NCBI GenBank assembly: GCA_036343635.1
Contig: JAYYVF010000015.1
Coordinates: 25,409 to 89,408 of the forward strand
Reading direction: 5' to 3'
From: GCA-2693325 sp036343635
GTDB taxonomy: Bacteria > Latescibacterota > UBA2968 > UBA8231
Length of the DNA stretch: 64,000 bases
Every line of letters begins with the position of its first letter. Within the stretch, counting starts at the first letter, position 1. The translations under genes were made by a program, and so were the position numbers. Positions 44,408 through 55,368 of this stretch are shown in pieces. The notes under the pieces were generated by a model. It was not told the DNA's origin and ran no database searches. It was given only the letters and a program-made list of their open reading frames with translations.

Positions 44408-47400
44408 TTACTTAACCAATGTCATTTTGCGCGTCTGTCGAAAATCTTCTGTTTCTAACAGATAAAAATACAGGCCGGCAGCTGCCAAATGACCAGAAGC
44501 GTCTCTACCATTCCAATCTATCGTATGGTATCCAGCTTCCAACGACTGATTGATTAAAGTAGAAATCTTTTGCCCCAACAAGTTGAAGACTGCGAGCCGA
44601 ACATGGGAACGACCGGCTAAAGACAAAGGGATACTTGTTGTAGGATTAAATGGATTTGGGAAATTTTGCTCTAATTCCGTATTCTTTGGTAAAATCAAAT
44701 CAATTAACGACTTTTCCCATCCTACAATTTGCCTTTCATAGTATGCATTTAGCAACAGTCCTTCCTCGATTGATAGAGTAGAAAGAGGATTATCGCTCAA
44801 CACTTCAAACTTCAAACGGCCTAATTCCTTGTCGCCACTTGCAGACCACTGTTTTCCATAGCGCGATCCCAATATGACCAATTCATCTTGACGGTCTTTA
44901 AGAGCCATAAAAATAGCTCCATCCGGATTTTCAGAAAAAACATCTCCACTTTGAATCTGGCTAAAAAGAGGCCTGAGGACTGAGGCATCATATTTAAACC
45001 TCATTTCATATCCAGCTAATCTTCTTAAATCCGTTGCAATGACTGAGAATTCAATATTTTGACCTATTACAATGTCTCTCGTCACATCAAAAAGTGGATT
45101 CATTTCTAGTGTAATCGGTTCAAAACTGGAAATAACATCCTTATAAACAGGTGGTGCACCGAACCCTTCATTGTTTCCAAAATTTGAGGTAGTAGCCGTC
45201 AAATCTGAAGCTCCCACCTTTCCATCGTTATTTAAATCTGCTCTCGATTCACCAGTACCCCAGGAAGCGATAATCATATTCACATCATCTTCGTTTATCT
45301 CGTTGTCCCCACTTACGTCCCCGGCAATTAATCTTCTTCCACTATTTCCCAGCAATGAAGACGGATCACCTCGCAAGTCCGAGGCGAAAAATCCTTGAAC
45401 ATCAGTCCCAACTGTCACGGTCTGGCCATTTACTAAAGTGAATGTATCTGTTCGTGCGCTTAGGTGACTCGTGTCTTTTACCGTCAACACATAACGTCCA
45501 GCTGGAACATTTGTTAACAATAAAGCACCAGTATTATTCGTATTTACTTCAAGAGAATCAGCCGTTGCAGTATAGTCGTCATTTGTAGATAGAAATATAG
45601 CATCAGAAATGTCGATCGTACTTCCTGGATGACGTAGATGAATGTCTAACAAACTTGTGTGATTACCGTCTCCAAGAGTACGCCCTTCAAGTTCTACAAT
45701 TGCGGATATTTGACCGCGAGATTCCCGCTTAAATTCAGGATTGGAAATACTCAATCCATCACCTGAAACGTCATATGGATCATTTTTTCCTTGAAATCCA
45801 AGGACTGTACCCGTTTCGCCTGTTGAAAAAACAACTGAAGGAGTAGAAACAACATTAGCAGTCGGAATCAACTGTAACCGAGCCATAGCCACCGGCTCGT
45901 CCGAACTGCCAACTTGTTGCCCTCCAAACGTCGCCTTTGAGAAACGGAGTTGACTCGCGCTAGTATTGTAAGAATTTTCTAAGGGATTCGTATTTGGAAA
46001 CACATTATTTAAATCTAAAAAAGGCTGTAATCCCGATTCCTCACTTTGATCTATTAGAGAAAAACTGTTGTCTCCGAGTTTTATTATTACCTGAACAAAG
46101 TTTATAGCATTTGGATGTTGCACCACCACATCTACCGTTACTGTATCAAATACCGAAACCACCTGATCTGTCGGACTGAAACTAATATTCGGTTTCGATC
46201 CGGCAGCTCCAATTGACAATGCAGAAATACTTCGGCTGTAAGTGACGCCGGTATTATTATTGAAGGTCGGATCTTTGGATATTGCAGCGTAGACGTAATA
46301 AGCCGTAGAAGCTGAACCAAACAACCTGGTATTCCAGTCAAAAAAATCGGCACTGTCTTCCCTAACATCAGCTATAGCACCGGTCGTCAAACCATTGCTA
46401 CTGTTTATTAGAAAACCATGATCACCAATGTCGGCTTCTAAATCAGATAAAGAATTCAGGTCATCTTCAGTAGAAGCATACAGTCTTATATATGCATTGT
46501 CGGTCCCCACAAGATCATCAACTAGATAATCATCCCAACTTAACCGAATAATATCATTTTTAGCAAAAGAGCCATAACCGCTTAATTTAGAATTAAGCAA
46601 ATGTATAAATGGTGTGTGCGTAACTGAAATCGAACCTCCTAAAGTTGTAGTGGAATTTCCATTTTCATCTTTTATTACTGCGTAAAGCCAAATTTTGGTC
46701 CCACTTACAGGTAAATCATATTCCGCATTTCTAAAGTCCCACATATACATATCTCCACTACCTTCAATATTTTCACTCAAGCCTTTTACTACAACTCGCG
46801 TATTTTCGGCACGAAGAAGAGAATCTGGGTTCGATTCGTAGTTTAAAACTGCAGGGTTGTCCGTCGTAAAATACAAGTCGATCGAGGCATTGCTATCAAA
46901 ATCTCCATCGCTCCTACCTTTTTGCCACTGAATCGCATATACCGGTTGAGATCCACTATCAATATTCCTATGCGTATCTCGAGGGGGTTCATAAAACGTA
47001 AAAGACGGTGAGTGCTGAACTCTCAACATGTAATCGCTTTGCCCAACACTAACGTTATAGGAATCACTTGCCACCAGATATATATAATAGGATCCCTCTT
47101 TAACTACTTGTGAATCGATCGATGAGCCGACTCTCACAGCAACTAAATCCGTGAGATCCCAGCTATATTCTCTGGAATTACTGGTCAACAACTCAGTGCG
47201 AGGAATTGGAATCGCACTTATACCAGCAACACTTTTTCCTAATGCAAACTGTTGATTGGGAAATGTCCCACTAACGGAAACAGAGTTAATACCACCAACT
47301 GCAGAATAAAATAACTGTAATTCTGTAGCTCCTTGTAAATCATAATCTCTGACAAGAAAATCCAGGTCATAGGGATTCGCATATTTTCCTGTGCGAACAC

Positions 47401-50149
47401 CTGTGTTGACTGTATCAGGAGAAATGGGATCTACTTGTACAATCTTTGGAACATGTTTTATCTCCACTGACCCTGGGCTACGAACAAACACGGGTGGATT
47501 TTTTTGATCATCTGCTATCAGATAAATATAGTATTCCCCACTTGGAACTTTTGTGATACTGGCAAATAACTTGTTGCGTAACGCTATTGAAGGTGAGCCC
47601 CAAGAATAGCGTCCTTTAAGCTCTTCAAGAAAATCCCCAGTACCATCCGATGATACACTCGGATCATCGTTTTCATCTACAATCAAAGTCCCAAAAATCT
47701 GTACGTCCTGTACCGTGGCTAATGACGGATCAGCTGAAAAATAAAGTGCTGATTTTAATCCCGATCCACTACCAAAGTCATCATCGCGGTCAGAGATTTT
47801 ATATTCGATAGCGAACGATTCACTAGCTACATCACCTATTCCATCGGGTTGAAAAATTTCGATAACCGGACCAGTATTCGAATCCACAATATCAATATCA
47901 GCACCAATCATAAAAAATGACCCTGTAGAGACAAAAGAACCTGTCGGATCACTTCCAACTCGAACTGATCGAGCTCCGACGCCTCTTCCATATCCGCTTG
48001 CCGTGCTGCTAATAATAGACTGTATGTTTGTAGAAGAATCACTACCGAGAACATTAAGTTTTACTAAAAGTCCAATCTTATCATCGTCATCACCCCACTC
48101 CTGTCCTGAACTGGCATCTTCATTTATTCGACCTTCAAAATACTTGTCATTGTCACGAAATATCGCACCAGCTCCTACAGCATCCCATTCACCGGCTAAA
48201 AATCCATCAGCCACACCATAACCTTTCGCGCCCAATCCCTTCCCATTGGAATTGTCAGCAACGTGAATGAATACAGGGTTATTTTCTATTTCAGTATTAA
48301 CCTTTTGTGGTCGAGTTGGAGTGTAACGCAGATTATAGGCAAATGCCCCAACCGGCACTGATACATCTTCAGAGCTAATTGCTCGACCCAAAACTTTAAA
48401 ATATGCATGGTGATCAACATTGGTAATCCCGTTAACTCCCAACCCTTCCCCCAGTCCTCCAGAAAAAGCCAAGTACACATTTGTGTCCGCAGAAGCTTTT
48501 GCTAAAGCAGGAGATCCTAAAAAAATATCATTTGTAGCAATTCCATCCTCGATGGTAATATCTGAATCGTCATCAGCAACTTTCTCCGGTAACGTCCAAC
48601 TTTCACCATTATAATAACCGTAATAAATATCATGCTCACCGTTACCTGAAGAATATCCAGCACTAAAGGCTATATGGAGAGCACCTTGTTCTGTTCGCTG
48701 TTCATCAACTACAACCGCCACTCTCTCCGTCACAGTCCAATCCAGCTCGATATTGTACTTATTACTTCCATCTTCAAAAACTGGTGAAGTAGCCGTACTC
48801 CATATCGGCACAGCCGCCGCGGGGTCCCAACCGGCACTACCACCTATGGCATTGTCGTATGTATAGCTATTGAAGGAGACTGTCTCAAACGTATTATCAC
48901 CAAATTTGTATATAGCGTAAATGCGATTCGGTGAACTCTGACTATCAACAGCGACTGTTGGAAAATAAAAGTCCGCAGCATCCTCAAGAGCAGCTACTGT
49001 CGCCTCATCGATAAAATCATCAACATCTGCACCATTAACATCTTGATTCCAACCTCCAGAGCCAGTTGAAGTCCAGGAATCACCAAGCAGAGTTTTATGC
49101 TCTATATCATCATTAGTATCGTTTAGATATACAACATGTAGGACATCTCCCGTTCCGATGTCAATGTCAGATCCCGTTTGTCTACCAGCATCAGGAGACA
49201 GTCTTACTCCACCCCTACTACCCCACACCCCCGTTGATCCCACTTGAAATGAATTAAATGGATTTACCGTTTGATCAATGTGCGCCAACATAATATCATC
49301 ATTGCCAGATCCCTGCGTCGACCCTCGAACATAAGTAACATAAATATGGTCTCGTTGATCTATCGCAAGTCGAGGGAAAGCTGCTGAGCGACCTTCTGTA
49401 TTCCCTACAGTAACTGTGTCGTTTAAAACTATAGCTCCATCCGCTGGCAACCATGAAGCACCACCGCTTTGAGAATAATTAAAATAAACATTATTTGCAT
49501 CTCCACTCCCGCTAAACTTAGCCGTGTGCCCATCGGGCGAGTGGTTCATTGCGTAGGCAATCCGCGGATTACCTCGGCTATCTACTTCAATATCTAACGT
49601 TGAAAAACCACTACTACTGCCCGCAACATTAATAGTCATTAAATCAAAACGTAATGCTCCAGATACACTAATAGGCGAAGAAAAAGTGGCCCCTTCATCA
49701 TTACTTCGTGCATAGCGAACAAAGTATACAGGAGTAGATACAGGCGAAATGTTTTCCTGAGTAATCCATGCCATGTGCAAAGCACCAAATTCATCGACTG
49801 CAATATCTGTTTGCAAACCATCCACATCGTTTGACTCAACCTGCAAACTTGTTTCTAAGTTGTGAAAATGGCCAACCACCGGATAGGTAGGAGTTGCCGC
49901 TTGATCCAAATCCACGCGAATTTCAATTGGAGTACCAACGACAAAGTCTTCTTTTGATGTACTATCTCGACTAGAAAACCCGACTGGTGTTCGGTTTTCG
50001 AATGTTGGAAGGGCTGCACCAACTTGAGACCCAATACAAATCCCGGAAAGTAAACCAATAGCTATCCATTGCCAGTCGAATGCAAAAAAAGCAAAGAATT
50101 CGCCCCTTCTGCCCTTACGCGTAGGATTTTTCTTAAGTGTACTCACCAT
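44408..50149 (-). CDS. Giant secreted protein, paralogue of the adjacent gene
   Basis: A 1913-residue exported protein. A basic N-region (KKNPTRKGRRG) precedes a hydrophobic segment (IAIGLLSGICIGSQVGA), giving a long signal or anchor. The mature part starts LPTFENRTPVGFS, almost the same as FENRTPVVFS in the neighbour. The order of modules is identical: propeller-like repeats (RSNDEGATF, YSQSGGASW), beta-sandwich modules with matching phrases (SPSFTFYEPP, IDLYFTTDNPAV), cohesin-like segment, regulatory-like segment, dockerin-like loops (GDVSGDNEINEDDVNMI and DLNNDGKVGASDL, near residue 1616) and FPNPFNPTT C-terminal module. The pair arose by duplication and has diverged widely. First gene of the minus-strand operon; divergent from the gene at 50438 across 288 bp of AT-rich DNA. 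Confidence 0.82.
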   Translation of the reverse strand: MVSTLKKNPTRKGRRGEFFAFFAFDWQWIAIGLLSGICIGSQVGAALPTFENRTPVGFSSRDSTSKEDFVVGTPIEIRVDLDQAATPTYPVVGHFHNLETSLQVESNDVDGLQTDIAVDEFGALHMAWITQENISPVSTPVYFVRYARSNDEGATFSSPISVSGALRFDLMTINVAGSSSGFSTLDIEVDSRGNPRIAYAMNHSPDGHTAKFSGSGDANNVYFNYSQSGGASWLPADGAIVLNDTVTVGNTEGRSAAFPRLAIDQRDHIYVTYVRGSTQGSGNDDIMLAHIDQTVNPFNSFQVGSTGVWGSRGGVRLSPDAGRQTGSDIDIGTGDVLHVVYLNDTNDDIEHKTLLGDSWTSTGSGGWNQDVNGADVDDFIDEATVAALEDAADFYFPTVAVDSQSSPNRIYAIYKFGDNTFETVSFNSYTYDNAIGGSAGWDPAAAVPIWSTATSPVFEDGSNKYNIELDWTVTERVAVVVDEQRTEQGALHIAFSAGYSSGNGEHDIYYGYYNGESWTLPEKVADDDSDITIEDGIATNDIFLGSPALAKASADTNVYLAFSGGLGEGLGVNGITNVDHHAYFKVLGRAISSEDVSVPVGAFAYNLRYTPTRPQKVNTEIENNPVFIHVADNSNGKGLGAKGYGVADGFLAGEWDAVGAGAIFRDNDKYFEGRINEDASSGQEWGDDDDKIGLLVKLNVLGSDSSTNIQSIISSTASGYGRGVGARSVRVGSDPTGSFVSTGSFFMIGADIDIVDSNTGPVIEIFQPDGIGDVASESFAIEYKISDRDDDFGSGSGLKSALYFSADPSLATVQDVQIFGTLIVDENDDPSVSSDGTGDFLEELKGRYSWGSPSIALRNKLFASITKVPSGEYYIYLIADDQKNPPVFVRSPGSVEIKHVPKIVQVDPISPDTVNTGVRTGKYANPYDLDFLVRDYDLQGATELQLFYSAVGGINSVSVSGTFPNQQFALGKSVAGISAIPIPRTELLTSNSREYSWDLTDLVAVRVGSSIDSQVVKEGSYYIYLVASDSYNVSVGQSDYMLRVQHSPSFTFYEPPRDTHRNIDSGSQPVYAIQWQKGRSDGDFDSNASIDLYFTTDNPAVLNYESNPDSLLRAENTRVVVKGLSENIEGSGDMYMWDFRNAEYDLPVSGTKIWLYAVIKDENGNSTTTLGGSISVTHTPFIHLLNSKLSGYGSFAKNDIIRLSWDDYLVDDLVGTDNAYIRLYASTEDDLNSLSDLEADIGDHGFLINSSNGLTTGAIADVREDSADFFDWNTRLFGSASTAYYVYAAISKDPTFNNNTGVTYSRSISALSIGAAGSKPNISFSPTDQVVSVFDTVTVDVVVQHPNAINFVQVIIKLGDNSFSLIDQSEESGLQPFLDLNNVFPNTNPLENSYNTSASQLRFSKATFGGQQVGSSDEPVAMARLQLIPTANVVSTPSVVFSTGETGTVLGFQGKNDPYDVSGDGLSISNPEFKRESRGQISAIVELEGRTLGDGNHTSLLDIHLRHPGSTIDISDAIFLSTNDDYTATADSLEVNTNNTGALLLTNVPAGRYVLTVKDTSHLSARTDTFTLVNGQTVTVGTDVQGFFASDLRGDPSSLLGNSGRRLIAGDVSGDNEINEDDVNMIIASWGTGESRADLNNDGKVGASDLTATTSNFGNNEGFGAPPVYKDVISSFEPITLEMNPLFDVTRDIVIGQNIEFSVIATDLRRLAGYEMRFKYDASVLRPLFSQIQSGDVFSENPDGAIFMALKDRQDELVILGSRYGKQWSASGDKELGRLKFEVLSDNPLSTLSIEEGLLLNAYYERQIVGWEKSLIDLILPKNTELEQNFPNPFNPTTSIPLSLAGRSHVRLAVFNLLGQKISTLINQSLEAGYHTIDWNGRDASGHLAAAGLYFYLLETEDFRQTRKMTLVK

Positions 50150-50437
50150 TCCATTCCTTAGAATGTTTTAACACCAAGTGACCAACTACCTTCGATTATT
50201 CAAGAATCCAGCAATTATAATGCCAGTGCCATACATTCTATGTACTTCAATTTCATGCGCCCACGACAAACTGTAACGGGAAAAATCTTCCAAGATCTCA
50301 TAAAAATTTTCTCATTTTTTCAAGTAGATCCTATCTCCTATACAGATATTCAAGGCATACTAGATGCTGGCACATCTTTTGCCTTTAATCGATTATTAGC
50401 TTAATAGCTCGCGATTACCTCCAAAAGGACGGAGTCC

Positions 50438-53400
50438 ATGAAACCAACGCTATTCTTAGCGATTGCATTCTTAATATTCAATTTGCCAAAACAATCGGTT
50501 GCAGTGAGTCTGGAACTAAGGCGAACAGGAAATGAGATCGCTGAAAATACTATAATGGTTGGCGATGACTTTGAAGTAGAATTGTGGGTAGATTCAAAAA
50601 ACAACAAGTTATCCGGAGCTGCCGTCTTTATCAGTTTTGATCCAAGGCATTTCGAAATAATCCCAAATGGTAATGACCCCCAAAGTGACTTGAAACCATT
50701 TTCCCCAGGAAGTTTTTTGTCTAATGGGGAAATATTTCGAAATTATTTGCTCGACGAATCGGATCCTGCCGCTAGCACTGCTGGGATTCAACTTGATTAC
50801 AGCATTGTTCGCGCTTCTGATCAAGGTTCCGGACCTTTAGCTACATTTGGCCTAAGGGCTATTTCTCCAACAATAAGTTCCGAAATTAGAATTGACGAGA
50901 CTGGTTCCCGTGAAACTCGCTTCTTCTTACCAAATGGTAATCAGGAGTATTTCCGCTATATAAAACCTCTTGTGGTACCGGTACAAGGTATTTCTCTAAA
51001 TAATTTACCGGATAGGATCGTCCTACAACGCACCGAAGTGCACAAAATAGAATTGGCGTCACACTTTTTTGACCCTGTTTTTCCAATAGAAGATATTGAA
51101 TGGAACGTATCAACGCTTGACGGTATTAAAACAAACATAAACCGAGAAAACCACACATTAAGTTTGGTCGCTCCTCAAGAAGAATCTCCATGGCAACGGG
51201 TTATTATCACCGCCAAGAATCCAGCGGGACAATTCATATCAGACACCTTAGATGTTTTTGTTAATAATCCCCCTGTTTTTGAAACTGTTGGAAAACTGTT
51301 AATAAAAGAAGACCATACCTATGAATTAGACCTTGAATCTATTATTTCTGACATAGATACAGACTGGAAACGTCTTGAATGGACATCTGAAGCAGGATCA
51401 ATGATAGACATTCAATTAGATGTTCAGGAACATAAAGCGACCATTTCTCCAAAAGAAAATTGGCATGGAATAGAACAGATTAGTCTAATCGCGACAGATA
51501 ATTTTAGTTTTTCAGATACACTTCAACTAGAAATAGAAGTCGAATCCATTAACGATTCGCCCACTATATTGTTCTCCCCTAATATTCGAGTAACCCGTGG
51601 TCGATTAGACCAAACGATAAGAATCGAAGATCTAATCAATGATGCTGAGGACGATTACAATGAGCTTAGCCTTACATGGACTGGCGAAAATAATGTACGA
51701 CTATCGGTTGAAAAAGGATTGCTGAATATACACTCTGACGCAGAATGGAACGGAACTGAGGAAATCACACTCCGAGTCGAAGATAAAGAAGGTAGTTACT
51801 CGACTGGACCGTTAACAGTCACCGTTTCACCCTCAATACCACCAACAACACTAGAAGTGCCATCTCGTATTTTCATTACTGCCGGAGAAGAGCAAATAAT
51901 CTCCTTAGATAATTGGGTGACGGATCCTGATGATGACGATAAAACGCTTATATGGGACATAACTGGAAACAAATTAGTAAATTTCCAAATTAATAGTCAA
52001 AAAATCGGCCTTATAGATTCACCAAAAGAATTCGTAGGAATGGAAACTCTCAGTTTTCAAGTTAGCGATTTGACTGGAAAAGCCACTACATTCACGGTAG
52101 ACATTTATTCCCTACCGCCCGATGGGACGCCCTTATTTTCTAATCTTCCTGAATTACAGGTTCCTAAAAATGGAATAAATTCGAGTATAAATCTCGATGA
52201 CTACATTTTCGATATTGATAACAGTCCCAACGATCTTTCTTTTTCCGTGTCCGATCACGAGATGTTAAACCTACGGGTAGATCCTCAGAGTCACGTACTG
52301 GTTATAGAGCCTAAAAAACAAGCTGATTCGGGCATTTTTAACTTTCAATTGCGCGTGTCAGACCCCTTAGGCAATCAGGCATCACAAAATATAGTAATAC
52401 ATGTTATTGATACTAACCTACACGACGTAAATACATTTTCATTAGTCGCATTGGATACGTTAAATATGGATAGGGACAAAACATATACTATAAACCTTGA
52501 GGAATATGTTCTTGAATCTTCGGCAACTGGTCCACTTACCTGGCGAATCGACTCGGTGCAAGGAATAAAAACGTCGCTGAATGGTAATGAACTAATTATT
52601 CATTCTACTGAAATATTTCCTGGGGAAGAGCCAATCAACATATATGCCAGGGAAAATGACGGCCCGGAACAAATATTACAAATACACCTAATTGAAATTG
52701 TGACTAATGACAACGCTACGTTGCCCATATTCCTTCCTACCAGCACCCTTTCACTATCTACAGGAACGATGGACAGTAGCATATTTATAGATAATTTGCT
52801 ATCCGAATTCGAAACAAACGATTTTACATGGGAAATCACTGGAGGAAATCACACGCAAGCTGCAATTAAACCTCAAACATATCAAATAATCGTTTCTGCA
52901 GGCGAATATCCGCATAACGGAGAGCAGTTCGTATTATTTGGTACACGAGACGACGGAATCCAAGTAGAAACTACCTTGGATGTAGTCGTTATTCCTAATC
53001 GAAATAATTTTTTGATTGAAAATGAATATAATGCAGGAATTTTTGTTGATCAGAAAGAAATCCGTATTCCAATAGAGCATATTATTTCGGACACTAATCT
53101 TCCTATTGATCAAATCAATTGGAACCCATCTGAAGACGGAAATGTTACGGTTCTTTATGACTCTGTTCAAACAGAGTTAGTTTTATCCAACACAATACCA
53201 TGGGATAACGATCAAAAGTTTGAGCTGAAAGCCATAAGTCCGGACGGTATTGCTGCAACTGCTACAATTTCAACAAAGGTTTTTGCTATAGATGGCGACG
53301 AGGGACTTATAGATAAAGACTTTTCTGTGATTATTGTACCGAATGCATTCCAACCAGAATTCATCGATATTTTTGTCGCGAGCCAAAAGAAAAATCTGCA

Positions 53401-54463
53401 ATCCCCAAGATTACGTGTCCACCAAAATTACTGGTCTGACATCGCATTAGGCAGAGTAAATAAAGAAATCTGGCATGGACGTCATGCCGTTAAACATGGG
53501 CAAGAAGGCGAAGTCAAATTTATGGCTTTAATGATAGATGATTCTCAACTGTATCGCTCTCAATACGCCTTCGAATTAGGTAGTATCCAAAGTGGCCGTG
53601 GAAAATTAATTGCAAATAATAATTTATCAATTGATCTAAATCCCGGAGCATTTTCTTCCGATGCAGTGGTAGCTCTTTTACCAGATGAATTAAAAGAGCA
53701 TCATCCCGAACTAGTTTTGGTTTCTCCAGTATATAATATATATTCGCCCCAAGAATATATTACTAATGGTAGTCGTTTACGAATGAAAATTCCGCCTGGG
53801 GCAAAGAGCAACACTGGGTTGTACCAATATGCAAACAAAACCTGGAAGTGGATGCCGTCTTCGAGGACAGATCAAGCCTTCGAAACTGAATTAAATTCAC
53901 TTGGCCGATTTGCCCTTTTTACCGATTCGACTCACCCTAAGATGATAGAAAAAGAAGGACTCAATTGGGTTTTTGCAGATGCAGGAAGCGGTTTATCCAC
54001 GGTAGAAGTATTTCACCAGCATATCCCTCTAAATTCGGATACATACGATTGGAATGGGAGAAAATTAAGCTTCCATCCTTCACTCCTACCGGCAAGTAAT
54101 AAATCATTACAGATTCGTGTTGCAGATAATGCTGGAAACGTGGCACTATTTGATATACAAATAGATTCAAACAACTTTCCCTCAACACCTATATTGAATC
54201 AGAATTTCCCCAATCCGTTTAATCCCTCTACCACAATTCCAATTACATTAAGCCAAAGGTTACCAGTGCGCCTCGAAATATTTAATGTAACAGGTCAAAC
54301 AATTCGTTCATTAATCGTCGACCAGTTCTTGGAGTCCGGCGTACACGAAATAATCTGGGATAGTCGCGATGATTTGGGAAATCCTGTATCTTCGGGCATG
54401 TATTTATACCAATTAACCCTCCCTGACCGCACCTTGATTAGAAAGATGACTCTTGTTCGGTAA
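50438..54463 (+). CDS. Giant secreted protein: cohesin-like N-terminus, cadherin/Ig-like tandem repeats, FlgD/T9SS-type C-terminus
   Basis: A 1341-residue exported protein. Signal peptide at residues 1-22 (ending QSVAVS). Residues about 25-190 resemble cohesin-like beta-sandwiches (VGDDFEVELWVDSKNNKLSG and AVFISFDPRHFEI). Residues about 195-960 are tandem 90-residue beta-sandwiches resembling cadherin-like/putative-Ig repeats, with recurring acidic D-D and P-x-F strands (LDNWVTDPDDDDKTL, DYIFDIDNSPNDL). A region near 1050-1170 resembles a stand-alone beta domain with DAVVALLPDEL. It ends in FPNPFNPST (about 1255-1341), the same C-terminal module as its divergent neighbours. Start ATG 50438 with AAAAGGACGGAG upstream. 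Confidence 0.82.
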   Translation: MKPTLFLAIAFLIFNLPKQSVAVSLELRRTGNEIAENTIMVGDDFEVELWVDSKNNKLSGAAVFISFDPRHFEIIPNGNDPQSDLKPFSPGSFLSNGEIFRNYLLDESDPAASTAGIQLDYSIVRASDQGSGPLATFGLRAISPTISSEIRIDETGSRETRFFLPNGNQEYFRYIKPLVVPVQGISLNNLPDRIVLQRTEVHKIELASHFFDPVFPIEDIEWNVSTLDGIKTNINRENHTLSLVAPQEESPWQRVIITAKNPAGQFISDTLDVFVNNPPVFETVGKLLIKEDHTYELDLESIISDIDTDWKRLEWTSEAGSMIDIQLDVQEHKATISPKENWHGIEQISLIATDNFSFSDTLQLEIEVESINDSPTILFSPNIRVTRGRLDQTIRIEDLINDAEDDYNELSLTWTGENNVRLSVEKGLLNIHSDAEWNGTEEITLRVEDKEGSYSTGPLTVTVSPSIPPTTLEVPSRIFITAGEEQIISLDNWVTDPDDDDKTLIWDITGNKLVNFQINSQKIGLIDSPKEFVGMETLSFQVSDLTGKATTFTVDIYSLPPDGTPLFSNLPELQVPKNGINSSINLDDYIFDIDNSPNDLSFSVSDHEMLNLRVDPQSHVLVIEPKKQADSGIFNFQLRVSDPLGNQASQNIVIHVIDTNLHDVNTFSLVALDTLNMDRDKTYTINLEEYVLESSATGPLTWRIDSVQGIKTSLNGNELIIHSTEIFPGEEPINIYARENDGPEQILQIHLIEIVTNDNATLPIFLPTSTLSLSTGTMDSSIFIDNLLSEFETNDFTWEITGGNHTQAAIKPQTYQIIVSAGEYPHNGEQFVLFGTRDDGIQVETTLDVVVIPNRNNFLIENEYNAGIFVDQKEIRIPIEHIISDTNLPIDQINWNPSEDGNVTVLYDSVQTELVLSNTIPWDNDQKFELKAISPDGIAATATISTKVFAIDGDEGLIDKDFSVIIVPNAFQPEFIDIFVASQKKNLQSPRLRVHQNYWSDIALGRVNKEIWHGRHAVKHGQEGEVKFMALMIDDSQLYRSQYAFELGSIQSGRGKLIANNNLSIDLNPGAFSSDAVVALLPDELKEHHPELVLVSPVYNIYSPQEYITNGSRLRMKIPPGAKSNTGLYQYANKTWKWMPSSRTDQAFETELNSLGRFALFTDSTHPKMIEKEGLNWVFADAGSGLSTVEVFHQHIPLNSDTYDWNGRKLSFHPSLLPASNKSLQIRVADNAGNVALFDIQIDSNNFPSTPILNQNFPNPFNPSTTIPITLSQRLPVRLEIFNVTGQTIRSLIVDQFLESGVHEIIWDSRDDLGNPVSSGMYLYQLTLPDRTLIRKMTLVR

Positions 54464-54549
54464 AGAGATTTCCATAGCTGTTCATTTCTTTAATAATTAA
54501 TACAACAGTAATTAACCCACCCATAATTTGAGGGATATTCTCAAAATTC

Positions 54550-55368
54550 ATGACCTCGTCCCTCGATAGATCTCCATATATTGCCGTAACCCATACGGCC
54601 AACGCTGATGCTGTCTTGATAGAGCAAGCCAAAAGTATTGCACTTGAATTAAACTGCCCTTTGTTAGATCGCCATAGCAAAACAATTCAATCTCTTCTTG
54701 AGCAATTTTATCTTGATGCTCTTGTCGTAGTTGAACAGTATGAGTTAACAATCCATACTTTACAAGGATTACTGCGCCATCATCCTAATACGTCAGTACT
54801 AAGAATTACCAACCTATGCCGTGGGCGTAGCGATGTGTTGATCGATCTAATGCAATTAAAAAATGGTGACCGACTGTTAGACTGTACTTGCGGCTTAGGA
54901 TCTGATGCTATAACTGGAGCATATATCACTGGAGATGAAGGCTATGTTCTCGCGTTGGAATCCTCACCTCTGTTAGCTCTACTAGCTCGTAAGGGAATGG
55001 AATCCTACCAGCATCAAAGTCATATAGAAGTAACGCAAGCCATGCGCCGCGTTAACGTTAAAAATGCTTGTTACCAGGATGTGTTACGCGAATTACCGGA
55101 CAAGTCGTTTGACGTCGTCTATTTCGATCCAATGTTCAAAAACAGCATTGAAAAAGCCAACGGCATCCAATTAGTTAGACTTTCAGCAAATTATGACACT
55201 CCTACAGATGAAGACATCCGTCACGCCAAAAGGATTGCCTCTCGTTCAGTTTTACTAAAAGATTCGAGTAATGGAAAATTATTAAACCAGTTAAATTTTA
55301 ATTTGGTTAAAACCGCGCGGCATTTTTCTTACGGAAGAATTCGCTGCTCCGGTTTGGAGAGATTATGA
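54550..55368 (+). CDS. RsmJ-like SAM-dependent methyltransferase
   Basis: A 272-residue class I methyltransferase. LLDCTCGLGSDAITGA is the SAM-binding motif I and VVYFDPMFKN the motif IV of the RsmJ/YpiP group, which methylates rRNA or a related nucleic acid. The N-terminal segment PLLDRHSKTIQSLLE is also typical. The assignment to 16S rRNA m2G1516 specifically is not certain. Its stop overlaps the next gene by ATGA, so translation is coupled. Confidence 0.8.
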   Translation: MTSSLDRSPYIAVTHTANADAVLIEQAKSIALELNCPLLDRHSKTIQSLLEQFYLDALVVVEQYELTIHTLQGLLRHHPNTSVLRITNLCRGRSDVLIDLMQLKNGDRLLDCTCGLGSDAITGAYITGDEGYVLALESSPLLALLARKGMESYQHQSHIEVTQAMRRVNVKNACYQDVLRELPDKSFDVVYFDPMFKNSIEKANGIQLVRLSANYDTPTDEDIRHAKRIASRSVLLKDSSNGKLLNQLNFNLVKTARHFSYGRIRCSGLERL

